Assembly: GCA_011371465.1 (NCBI GenBank) | Contig: DRQL01000147.1 | Span: 1 to 7,865 of the forward strand | Origin: Gammaproteobacteria bacterium | Lineage (GTDB): Bacteria > Pseudomonadota > Gammaproteobacteria > DSM-19610 | Reading direction: 5' to 3' | Length of the DNA stretch: 7,865 nucleotides | Part shown: positions 1 to 6,939 of the stretch, one piece after another | Layout of the letters: each line of letters opens with the position of its first letter | Position numbering within the stretch: position 1 is the first letter of the stretch | Translations under genes and position numbers: made by a program | The notes under the pieces: generated by a model | Told to the model about the DNA's origin: nothing | The model's database searches: none | What the model saw: only the letters and a program-made list of their open reading frames with translations

Positions 1-613
1 CCCGTGACACGTTCTGCCAGAACTCGGGCAGCATGTGGATGCTGTAGAACACGCCGCCCAGGTAGGTGAGCGGGGTCAGCACGAAGGTCGGGATGATGGA
101 GATGTCGTCGAAGCTTTTCGCGAAGATGCCGTTCAGCAGTCCCGCCAGCGCAAACAGTGCCGAGGTCAGGAACACGGTGCTGATGATGATGCCCGGGTTG
201 TGGAAGCTCAGGTCGGTGAAGAACATCGACACGCCGGTGACAGCGATTCCTACCGTCAGGCCGCGGGCGATGCCGCCCGCCACGAATCCCAGCACGATCA
301 GGTAGTACGGCAGCGGCGACACCAGCATTTCCTCAATGTGGTGATGAAACTTGGTGCCGTAGAAGGACGACACAACGTTGGCGTAGGAGTTGGTGATGAC
401 CGCCATCATGATCAGGCCGGGCACGATGTAGTCCATGTAGCGGAAACCTTCCATGTCCCCGATCTGCGAGCCGATCAGGTTGCCGAAAATAATGAAGTAC
501 AGGGAGATGGTGATCACCGGGGGGACGATGGTCTGTACCCAGATCCGTGCAAAGCGCAGCACTTCCTTGATGAAGATGGTTTTCAGCGCGATGTATTTTT
601 CGCCCAGGGTCAT
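1..613 (-). CDS. yadH: YadH-like ABC-2 type transporter permease (3' end missing)
   Basis: Membrane permease of a two-gene ABC exporter; it would form the transmembrane channel driven by the ATPase encoded just upstream. 204 codons are visible; the family is usually about 255 residues, so roughly 50 C-terminal residues lie outside the window. The translation follows E. coli YadH closely: RIWVQTIVPPVIT (23-35), FGNLIG (43-48), IVPGLIMM (63-70), an IEEMLVSPLP loop (93-102) and the ABC-2 signature region FDDISIIPTFVLTPLTYLGG (168-187). Several hydrophobic helices are visible (about 29-47, 62-84, 104-131, 142-164, 172-192). The ATG at 613-611 shares one base with the yadG stop (TGATG) and has only a weak Shine-Dalgarno, which points to translational coupling with yadG. 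The substrate is unknown, also in E. coli. Family assignment is from recalled sequence similarity and is strong; the symbol denotes similarity rather than proven function. Confidence 0.93.
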   Translation of the reverse strand, partial: MTLGEKYIALKTIFIKEVLRFARIWVQTIVPPVITISLYFIIFGNLIGSQIGDMEGFRYMDYIVPGLIMMAVITNSYANVVSSFYGTKFHHHIEEMLVSPLPYYLIVLGFVAGGIARGLTVGIAVTGVSMFFTDLSFHNPGIIISTVFLTSALFALAGLLNGIFAKSFDDISIIPTFVLTPLTYLGGVFYSIHMLPEFWQNVSR

Positions 614-1545
614 CAGAATTTTCTCGCCCGGTTATTTTCTTCCACGATGTGGACAAAAAGCTGTTCCAGCCGGTTGGTCTTGTTGCGCATGCTGAGTACT
701 TCGATGCCGCGACGGGTAAGTTCGTCGAACAGGAAGTTGATGCTGCAGTCTTTGGTGATTTCCGCTTCCAGCGTGGTGTCGTCCACCAGCCGCAGGCAGT
801 GCTGGCGGATGTCCGGGGCCGCCTGCAGCGGGGTTTTCAGGTCCAGCACAAAGGTTTCCGTCTGCAGCTCGTTCAGCAGGCGCTTCATGGTGGTGTTTTC
901 CACCAGTTCCCCCTCGTCGATGATGCCGATGGTGCGGCACAGGTTTTCGGCTTCTTCGAGGTAGTGGGTGGTTAATATAATGGTGGTGCCGTTGCGGTTG
1001 AGTTCGGTCAGGAACTGCCACATGGAACGCCGGATCTCGATGTCCACGCCGGCGGTCGGTTCATCGAGGATCAGCAGGCGCGGCCGGTGCACCAGGGCGC
1101 GGGCGATCATCAGACGGCGCTTCATACCGCCGGACAGGTCGCGGGCCTGTTCGCGGCGCTTGTCCCACAGCCCGAGCTGTTTCAGGTACTGTTCGGCGCG
1201 GGCAAAGGCGGTACGGCGGTCGATGCCGAAGTAACCGGCCTGGTTGACCAGGATTTCCTCGACCGGTTCGAATACGTTGAAGTTGAATTCCTGCGGCACC
1301 AGGCCGATCAGCCGCTTGGCGCCGGAGAAATCCTGGTCAATGTCCTTGTCGAAGATCCGCACCTTGCCGGAGGTCTTGGTGACCAGCGAGCAGATGATGC
1401 CGATGGTGGTCGATTTGCCGGCGCCGTTGGGACCCAGCAGCGCGTAGAAATCACCCTCCCTGACCTCGAGGCTGATGCCTTTCAGCGCCTGGAAACCGTT
1501 GGCGTAGGTTTTCGTCAGGTTCTGTATGGAGAGCGCGTTCGCCAT
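613..1545 (-). CDS. yadG: YadG-like ABC transporter ATP-binding protein
   Basis: Cytoplasmic ATPase subunit that would power the YadH-type permease encoded immediately downstream. 310 residues, against 308 in E. coli YadG. All nucleotide-binding motifs are intact: Walker A GPNGAGKST (38-46), Q-loop Q85, signature LSGGMKRR (137-144), Walker B LLILDEP with catalytic E162, D-loop AGVD (165-168) and switch H194 in TTHY. A YadG-type C-terminal extension follows (about 225-310), including VLSMRNKTNRLEQLF (283-297). The start at 1545 is the only in-frame ATG before the conserved region, yet the bases just upstream are a C-run with no Shine-Dalgarno, so initiation may depend on coupling or on a non-canonical route. 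It sits 48 bp after the small membrane protein gene and overlaps yadH by one base. What is exported is not evident from the sequence. Confidence 0.96.
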   Translation of the reverse strand: MANALSIQNLTKTYANGFQALKGISLEVREGDFYALLGPNGAGKSTTIGIICSLVTKTSGKVRIFDKDIDQDFSGAKRLIGLVPQEFNFNVFEPVEEILVNQAGYFGIDRRTAFARAEQYLKQLGLWDKRREQARDLSGGMKRRLMIARALVHRPRLLILDEPTAGVDIEIRRSMWQFLTELNRNGTTIILTTHYLEEAENLCRTIGIIDEGELVENTTMKRLLNELQTETFVLDLKTPLQAAPDIRQHCLRLVDDTTLEAEITKDCSINFLFDELTRRGIEVLSMRNKTNRLEQLFVHIVEENNRARKF

Positions 1546-1570
1546 GGGGGAAAGCCGTCGACAGGGGGAT

Positions 1571-1592
1571 GAACCGGTTCCGTCCGGGACGG
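1571..1592. repeat. Two abutting palindromes between the small ORF and yadG
   Basis: GAACCGGTTC (1571-1580) is a perfect 10-bp palindrome. It shares its last base with CCGTCC-G-GGACGG (1580-1592), a 6-bp inverted repeat with a single central base. Both lie in the 48-bp gap just ahead of the yadG start, which itself has no Shine-Dalgarno. They could be an operator or an mRNA hairpin affecting yadG translation or stability. No T-run follows on the minus strand, so this is not an intrinsic terminator. The dyads are seen directly; any function is inferred. Confidence 0.4.
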
Positions 1593-1593
1593 G

Positions 1594-1785
1594 CTAAACC
1601 AGCATCATGAGCAGGACCACAAAGCCGGCGACCAGCGCAATGGGAATGAGCACGCTCATCCATTCCTGGCGGGAGGCCTCCCGGCGTTCTTTGAACATGG
1701 TCTTGAGGCCCGGTCGCACCCACAGCAGGACCAGCACCACCATGACGCCCAGCAGCAGTTTTTCCCACAGGGTCATTGCTTCCAT
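1594..1785 (-). CDS. Small protein with two membrane helices, function unknown
   Basis: 63 residues from the ATG at 1785, or 60 from the second ATG at 1776. The second has a modest GGAAG a few bases upstream, whereas the first has none, so 1776 may be the true start. Two hydrophobic helices are visible, about 5-23 and 44-63, joined by a charged loop (24-42) with six Arg or Lys. By the positive-inside rule the loop is cytoplasmic and both ends face the periplasm; the chain stops at the end of helix 2. I do not recognise the family. It begins 21 bp after the cyclophilin stop and ends 48 bp before yadG, so it is most likely co-transcribed with them. A role as accessory subunit of the YadGH exporter or as partner of the anchored isomerase is only a guess from position. 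That it is a real gene is supported by its place in the operon, the clean helix-loop-helix layout, and its filling of the space between two certain genes. Confidence 0.72.
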   Translation of the reverse strand: MEAMTLWEKLLLGVMVVLVLLWVRPGLKTMFKERREASRQEWMSVLIPIALVAGFVVLLMMLV

Positions 1786-1806
1786 GTGTGGTGTGGTTTC
1801 CTGTGT

Positions 1807-3906
1807 CTAGTATGACGGGCGGTGTTGCCGGAACAGCCGCAGCACGAGCATGCCGACGAGCAGCAGGATCAAGTCTACAGGCAGACGATTTCCGCGGCCA
1901 GCGTTCTGCGACAGGCTGCAGCCGCCGCCACCTCCGCCGGAGGAACCGCTGGCGGAGGCCAGCGCGGGTCCGCCGGGATCGGTAATGCTGCCGTTGGCGG
2001 TCAGGTCGTCATCCCCCCGCTCGCCGTCCCGGAAGTGCAGGATAATGCGGTTGCCCTGGATTTCGGCGCCGGTCCTGCCGTCGAAACTGAAATCGTACCA
2101 GTGCGGGGGGCGGGCAATGACGCCGACAACGGGGTCCCGGACGATGATGTCCGAAGGCAGGCGGCCGAATTTGAAATAGTGCGTCGCGGTCTCGCCTTCG
2201 GGCAGGTAGAGCGTCACGGTGGCCGCGCCGCCGACCGGTACCTCGTTCAGCTGGAAAGCGATAAACCCGTGCCTGAAATCCAGGCTGCCGCTGGCCAGCC
2301 GTGGTGTGGTATCAGGCGCAGGGCTGGTGATGGCCTGCACGCCTGCCAGTTTCATCCCGGGGTCGGCCGCCAGCGTGATATAGCGGCCGAAAGTATCCGG
2401 CAGGGAGGCGACGGAATCCTGCAGCACGTCGGCGATGCCGTCGAGGTTGCCGTCGCCGCTGGCGGAAACCGCGGCCTCGATGAGGTCGGAGATACCGTCG
2501 TTGTCACTGCTGGTGAACCCGGCAATCTGGATGACTGAACGGGGTGCTGTCGGGTCGTTGGTCAGGATCTCCAGTTGCGCTGCCGTCTCAATGGCCGTCA
2601 GCAGGTGTGAGAAGGTGATGGACAGCGTGCAGCTTTCCCCGGTGGCCAGTGCAGCACAGGGGTTGTTCAGCGCCAGGTTGTCCGTGCCGGTGCCGCTGAA
2701 GGGGCGCGCATCGATGGTCAGCGTGTCGATGCCCAGATTGGAGATGGTCAGCTCCAGCGTGCGGTCATCCTGGCCCGGGCCAAGGCTGCCGAACTCCAGG
2801 GTGGGACCCAGTGGCGGGGAAAAGGAAACGGTGGGTGCCTGGGGTGCGCCGGTGCCGGTGACCGAAACCGGTAACGACGGCAGGGCAGGGCTGTCGGTGG
2901 TGATGTTGAAACTGGCGCTTTTGACCCCGGCTTCCGTGGGTGTGAAGGTGATAAACAGCGTGCAGGTCTGCAGGGGCAGCAGGGTAGCGCCGGAACAGGT
3001 CTCACTGCTCAGGCTGAAGGGCGCGGCCAGCAGGTCTGCCGTGAGTGCGCTGACCGTGAACGCGCTATCGGTCAGGTTCTGTACGGTGACGGTTTGTGCG
3101 GGCGAGGTGCTGTTGAGCAGGGTCACGCCGAAGTCCAGTACCGAGGGCTGCACGGGTTCTACCACGGTTACGCGCTTCAGCCGGACCAGGTTGGTGCTGT
3201 CTACAACGGGTACGGGATCACCCTGGTTGTAACCGAACAGCGGCAGGCTCGACAGGGCACTGAACGCAGGGTCGACGGCACGGATATCAACGGCAGCCAG
3301 TGCGGCGATTTCGTCGGCCACCGTGGTGCCGGCATTGTCAGCGGTCATGCCGATGACCCGCCCGAATACGGTGAAACCGCCGTTCTGGCTGTCGAGGTTG
3401 GTGTTGTCGCCGATGTTGATAAACCACTGCGAGGTGGCGCTGTCCGGGTCACCATCGACCTTGGCCATGGCAATGGTACCGCGCACGTTGGAGCGTACAG
3501 CGGCGAACTCGTTGGGCACGGTCTTGTCCTGGCCGTTCGGGGTCTGGTCGATCACGACCGGGGCCAGGTCGCGGGCCAGGTTTTCGTTACCGGGGACTGG
3601 GATGTAGGTGAAACCGCCACCCTGGATAACAAAGTCCGCAACGCTGCGGTGAATGAGTGTGTTGTCGTAACGCCGTATCACCTGGCTGGTGGCCGGGTCG
3701 GTGTACTCGATGTAACGGAGGAAATTCGCGACCGTCTGCGGGGCGCCGTCCGGGAACGGCAGGTCGAGCATCTCGATGAAAATCTGTTTGTCCGGCTGGT
3801 TGCCGATGGCAAAATCCATGCGCACCACCGTCGCGTGCGACAGGTTGAGTACGAACAGGAGACAACAGGCGGATACCAGCCGGGGTACTGCGTATTTTGG
3901 GATCAT
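1807..3906 (-). CDS. Exported cyclophilin-type peptidyl-prolyl isomerase with choice-of-anchor D and U domains and C-terminal sorting tail
   Basis: 699-residue exported protein predicted to catalyse cis/trans isomerisation of Xaa-Pro bonds at the cell envelope. In order: Sec signal peptide (1-25, likely cut after SHA); cyclophilin domain (about 28-248) with the catalytic-type R87 in IHRS, F92, Q95-G96, M147, Q160, F162 and the FGRV strand (181-184); two Ig-like choice-of-anchor D repeats (about 252-352 and 357-462), each with the family's paired Cys (304/315 and 417/426), probably disulfides; an Asp-rich DNDGISD/GDGNLDGIAD stretch (468-493); a choice-of-anchor U domain (about 495-648) with TGAEIQGN and GERGDDDLTANG; then a Gly6-Cys motif (657-663), a hydrophobic helix (675-690) and a basic end. 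This tail resembles JDVT-CTERM or GlyGly-CTERM sorting signals, which are processed by intramembrane proteases; none is encoded here. The start at 3906 fits the signal peptide, although its Shine-Dalgarno is weak. First gene of the probable operon with the small ORF, yadG and yadH. Confidence 0.92.
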   Translation of the reverse strand: MIPKYAVPRLVSACCLLFVLNLSHATVVRMDFAIGNQPDKQIFIEMLDLPFPDGAPQTVANFLRYIEYTDPATSQVIRRYDNTLIHRSVADFVIQGGGFTYIPVPGNENLARDLAPVVIDQTPNGQDKTVPNEFAAVRSNVRGTIAMAKVDGDPDSATSQWFINIGDNTNLDSQNGGFTVFGRVIGMTADNAGTTVADEIAALAAVDIRAVDPAFSALSSLPLFGYNQGDPVPVVDSTNLVRLKRVTVVEPVQPSVLDFGVTLLNSTSPAQTVTVQNLTDSAFTVSALTADLLAAPFSLSSETCSGATLLPLQTCTLFITFTPTEAGVKSASFNITTDSPALPSLPVSVTGTGAPQAPTVSFSPPLGPTLEFGSLGPGQDDRTLELTISNLGIDTLTIDARPFSGTGTDNLALNNPCAALATGESCTLSITFSHLLTAIETAAQLEILTNDPTAPRSVIQIAGFTSSDNDGISDLIEAAVSASGDGNLDGIADVLQDSVASLPDTFGRYITLAADPGMKLAGVQAITSPAPDTTPRLASGSLDFRHGFIAFQLNEVPVGGAATVTLYLPEGETATHYFKFGRLPSDIIVRDPVVGVIARPPHWYDFSFDGRTGAEIQGNRIILHFRDGERGDDDLTANGSITDPGGPALASASGSSGGGGGGCSLSQNAGRGNRLPVDLILLLVGMLVLRLFRQHRPSY

Positions 3907-3938
3907 CTGGACCAGGTGCTTACCAACGGAATACCGCT

Positions 3939-3967
3939 ATTGTAGCAAGCAGTGTGCCGTTACGTAA
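3939..3967 (-). promoter_or_regulatory. Candidate sigma-70 promoter of the cyclophilin-yadGH operon
   Basis: On the minus strand a TACAAT -10 box (3944-3939, 5 of 6 consensus bases) lies 32 bases ahead of the cyclophilin ATG. At the standard 17-base spacing the -35 position reads TTACGT (3967-3962), a poor match, so the promoter may need an activator. The 5' leader would be about 25 bases. The -10 is convincing by sequence and position; the -35 is not. Confidence 0.5.
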
Positions 3968-4033
3968 GCGATTGAATTTTAGGGGATGCGAAAAGAGACG
4001 CTGGTATCAGTTGTAAAAAATATCGACACAGAG

Positions 4034-4066
4034 GGCGTCAACGCGAAACGCCAGGATGGCGGTTTC
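4034..4066. repeat. Overlapping inverted repeats in the 3907-4164 spacer
   Basis: Two mutually exclusive hairpins can form. One is GGCGT (4034-4038) with ACGCC (4048-4052). The other spans 4045-4066, with GAAAC pairing GTTTC and GCCA pairing TGGC around a 3-base loop and one bulged base. On the minus strand a T6 run follows about 13 bases after the first hairpin, too far for a standard intrinsic terminator, though the pair could still slow or end transcription from the upstream GGDEF-EAL gene. A perfect AT palindrome (TTATTAATAA, 4068-4077) and a near-palindrome centred on AGTGCACT (4081-4094) adjoin it. Function is not established. Confidence 0.35.
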
Positions 4067-4164
4067 ATTATTAATAACAGGCAAGTGCACTCGCATAGTG
4101 GTTGAAATGGATAAAAATTAGTTGTGTAAAAATTTCCGTCGGTTGTTTTGTGGTCCCGGTCGGA

Positions 4165-6939
4165 TCATCGCGAATCACGCACGGCCACGGGTTTGCCGAT
4201 GGCGTAACCCTGTGCGTAGTCGACCGACAGCTTGCGCAGCGCCTGCATGACCTGCTCGGATTCAACAAACTCGGCGATGGTTTTCATGCCCATCACGTGG
4301 GTGACGTAGTTGACCGCGTGCACCATCGCCTGGCTGACGCGGCTGGTGGCGACATCGCGTACCAGTGAACCGTCCAGTTTTACGTAGTCGACTTCCAGCT
4401 GTTTGAGGTAGTCGAAGGTGCTCAGTCCCGAACCGAAATCATCCAGTGCAAACCGGCAGCCGAGGTTACGCAGGCCGTTAACGAACTGGCGGGCCACTTC
4501 CATGTTGGCGATCACCGCGCTCTCCGTGATCTCGAAACACAGGCGCTTCGGGTTGACGCCGGTTTCCTCCAGCAGCCGGATGATGTAGTCGTAGAGTTTG
4601 AGGTCGGTCAGTGACTGGCCGGAGAGGTTGAGTGAACAGGTGGTCAGGTGTCGTGCATCGCTCGTACCGGACGCCAGCATGCGCACCGCCCTGTCCAGCA
4701 CCCAGCGATCGATCAGCGGCATCAGGTGGTAGCGTTCGGCGGCCGGCAGGAAGGCGGAAGGCGGGATGATGCGCTCCTGTTCCGTGCCGCGGTTTTCCAC
4801 CATGCGCAGCAGCAGTTCGGCGTGCCGGCGTTGTTCCAGCTGGCCTTCGATGGCAACGATCGGCTGGGCGTAGAGCACGAAGGCGTCTTCCTCGACCGCT
4901 CGCTGAATGCGCTGCATCCACTGCATCTGCCCGTGATGCTCGGCGATGTCCTTGTCATCCGGCCGCGAGATATGGACGCGGTTGCGGCCCAGTTCCTTGG
5001 CGACATAACAGGCCGAGTCCACCGACTTCATGAGCTCGGTCAGGGGCGTGCTGCTGTCCACGATCGGCACGACGCCGATGCTGACGCCGATGCGGAATTC
5101 ATTGCCGTCGGCCCGGAAGCGGAAGTCCTCCACGGCCTGGCGCAGTTTTTCGGCGATGTCTTCCGCCTTGTCCAGCGGGCAGCCCAGCAACAGTACGCCG
5201 AATTCGTCGCCGCCCAGCCGTGCCAGTACATCCGCCTCGCGCAGGCAGCCGCGCAGCAGGCGTGTCACCTGGCGCAACAGCTCGTCGCCGGTCGGGTGAC
5301 CGCAGGTGTCGTTCACGATCTTGAACTGGTCCAGGTCGATATAGAACAGCGAGTGCTGTTTTTCCTGCCGGTTGGCGGAATGGATCGCCTGGTCGACGCG
5401 CGCGTCGAACTCCACCCGGTTGATGAGACCGGTCAGTGCGTCGTGAGTGGCCTGGTAGGTCAGCTGCATGGCCAGGGCGCGCAGCTTGGTGACGTCGTGG
5501 AAGACCATGACCGAACCGATGATCTGTTGCTGCGAATCCATGATCGGCGAGCCGCTGAGTTCAATGGCCGCTTCCGCACCGCCGCCGCGCTGCACCAGCA
5601 GTGCCGGGTCGTTCAGCCGGGCCTGGCGGCCGTCTTCCAGCCAGGACTGCATGGGGATGGTGACCGGTTCTTCTCCCGCTTCGTCCATCAGCTGCATCAC
5701 GCTCGCCAGCGGCTGGCCCTGTGCGTCTGCGTTGCTCCAGCCGGTCATTTTTTCCGCCACGGGGTTGAGGAAGTTCACCCGGCCTTCGATGTCGGTGGTG
5801 ATGACGCCATCGACGATGGATTCCAGCGTGACCCGCCACAGTTCCTTTTCCTGGAACAGGGCTTCCTTGGCCTTGCGCGCTTCGCTGGTGTCGCGTGCGA
5901 TGCCTTCGAATCCTTCCCGGCTGCCGGGTTCGCCTTCGCGGTAGTGTGCGTTCAGCGTGACCCAGACGTCGTGGCCCATCTGGTGCTGCAGGCGCGCTTC
6001 GTAGTTTTGCAGTGTGCCGAAACTGTTTTCCAGTTCGGTCGTGAAGCGGCGGTGTTCTTCCTCCGACGCGAACCGTTCCGCCCAGGGTTTACCGCGCACA
6101 TCGTCCGGTGCGTAGCCCAGCATCAGCTCGACCGAAGGCGAAATGCGCTGCAGCAGGCCGGCCTGGTCCACCTGGAAATAGGTGTCCATCATGTCATCGA
6201 GAATGCGGCTCAGTTCCTGTTCCGATGCCTTGATTTTCTGCTCGGCCTTTTGGCGTTCGGCGACTTCCTCCACCATGGCCTGGCGCGCCTGCTCGGCGGC
6301 CTGCCCGGCGGCCACGGCTTCGTCGCGCGTTCTGGCGAGGTTTTTGACCAGTTCGGTGTTGCCGCGCGACACCTGCAGGAAGCGTTCGATGAGGTCATTG
6401 AGCCCGCTGCCGGCGCGTGACAGTACCAGCAGCGCCAGGGTGACCAGTCCCCAGTTCCACAGCGTGGCGTACTGTTGCTGGACCGCCAGCAGGCCAACGG
6501 GAACCAGCAGTGCCGGCAGGGTAAAGACCAGCAGCAGGCGGCTGTTGAGCGCGGAACCGGAGAAAATCGCCAGTGCGGAGATCAGCGTAACGATGGGCAG
6601 GGTGGTCAGCAGTGCGCTGTCCGTAACGTCCCAGTGGGCCAGTACCGGCAGATGGATGCCCCAGGCCAGGCCCAGCAGCAGGGCGCTGAGGATCTGCAGC
6701 CAGCCGGCCGGCTTGCCGAAGTTGCCGGTGATCAGGCTGTCGCTGGTCGATACCAGGCTGGCAATGGAACGCAGCAGGATGGCCACCCCCAGCGCCAGCA
6801 CGAGCGCATAGCGATGGTTGGGTTCCAGTGCAACGGAAAGACGAACGTAGAGCAGGCCCGCGGCGAGCAGGTGCAGTACTACTTCGAACAGCAGCAGCTT
6901 GTACGGGTTCTGGCGGGATCCGGTGCCACCGAAAGCCAT
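4165..6939 (-). CDS. Membrane-bound PAS-PAS-GGDEF-EAL cyclic-di-GMP synthase/phosphodiesterase
   Basis: Makes and/or degrades the second messenger cyclic-di-GMP. The start is placed at 6939 (924 residues) because AAGGAG and AAGGA lie directly before that ATG; an in-frame ATG at 6975 would add 12 residues but has no Shine-Dalgarno. Numbered from 6939: about six membrane helices (14-176), a probable coiled-coil linker (about 195-238), PAS 1 (about 240-353), PAS 2 (about 362-484), GGDEF (about 488-660) and EAL (about 675-920). The cyclase site GGDEF (576-580) is intact, with an inhibitory I-site RxxD (567-570) exactly five residues before it. The EAL domain carries ELL in place of EAL (E708) and keeps N771, E803, D833-D834, K854, E890 and Q910, so phosphodiesterase activity is expected. 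Which activity dominates cannot be read from sequence. The N-terminal membrane region matches no named sensor domain I can recognise. It ends 258 bp before the cyclophilin gene and is probably a separate transcript. Confidence 0.95.
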   Translation of the reverse strand: MAFGGTGSRQNPYKLLLFEVVLHLLAAGLLYVRLSVALEPNHRYALVLALGVAILLRSIASLVSTSDSLITGNFGKPAGWLQILSALLLGLAWGIHLPVLAHWDVTDSALLTTLPIVTLISALAIFSGSALNSRLLLVFTLPALLVPVGLLAVQQQYATLWNWGLVTLALLVLSRAGSGLNDLIERFLQVSRGNTELVKNLARTRDEAVAAGQAAEQARQAMVEEVAERQKAEQKIKASEQELSRILDDMMDTYFQVDQAGLLQRISPSVELMLGYAPDDVRGKPWAERFASEEEHRRFTTELENSFGTLQNYEARLQHQMGHDVWVTLNAHYREGEPGSREGFEGIARDTSEARKAKEALFQEKELWRVTLESIVDGVITTDIEGRVNFLNPVAEKMTGWSNADAQGQPLASVMQLMDEAGEEPVTIPMQSWLEDGRQARLNDPALLVQRGGGAEAAIELSGSPIMDSQQQIIGSVMVFHDVTKLRALAMQLTYQATHDALTGLINRVEFDARVDQAIHSANRQEKQHSLFYIDLDQFKIVNDTCGHPTGDELLRQVTRLLRGCLREADVLARLGGDEFGVLLLGCPLDKAEDIAEKLRQAVEDFRFRADGNEFRIGVSIGVVPIVDSSTPLTELMKSVDSACYVAKELGRNRVHISRPDDKDIAEHHGQMQWMQRIQRAVEEDAFVLYAQPIVAIEGQLEQRRHAELLLRMVENRGTEQERIIPPSAFLPAAERYHLMPLIDRWVLDRAVRMLASGTSDARHLTTCSLNLSGQSLTDLKLYDYIIRLLEETGVNPKRLCFEITESAVIANMEVARQFVNGLRNLGCRFALDDFGSGLSTFDYLKQLEVDYVKLDGSLVRDVATSRVSQAMVHAVNYVTHVMGMKTIAEFVESEQVMQALRKLSVDYAQGYAIGKPVAVRDSR

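Noticed and set aside
35..964. 309-codon plus-strand open frame
   Set aside because: It is antisense to yadH and yadG, which have unmistakable family motifs; its translation is compositionally biased and has no recognisable domain.
976..981. Perfect TATAAT on the plus strand inside yadG
   Set aside because: It has no acceptable -35 at 16-18 bases, and it is explained by the codons for Ile-Ile-Leu near the H-loop on the coding strand. There is no plus-strand gene downstream.
1918..1938. Short GGC/GGT repeat run as a possible microsatellite
   Set aside because: It encodes the Gly6-Cys motif of the sorting tail and uses mixed Gly codons, so it reflects protein selection rather than a tandem DNA repeat.
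3094..3945. 283-codon plus-strand open frame
   Set aside because: It is antisense to the cyclophilin domain and signal peptide coding region, with no domain or ribosome-binding support.
4128..4164. Possible intrinsic terminator after the GGDEF-EAL stop
   Set aside because: On the minus strand a TCCG/CGGA pairing precedes a T5 run, but the stem is only 4 bp with a loop of more than 20 bases, too weak to call.
4648..6420. 590-codon open frame on the plus strand
   Set aside because: It lies wholly antisense to the certain GGDEF-EAL gene. Its translation is low-complexity (rich in His, Gln, Ala, Arg) with no domain; long antisense frames are expected opposite GC-rich genes.
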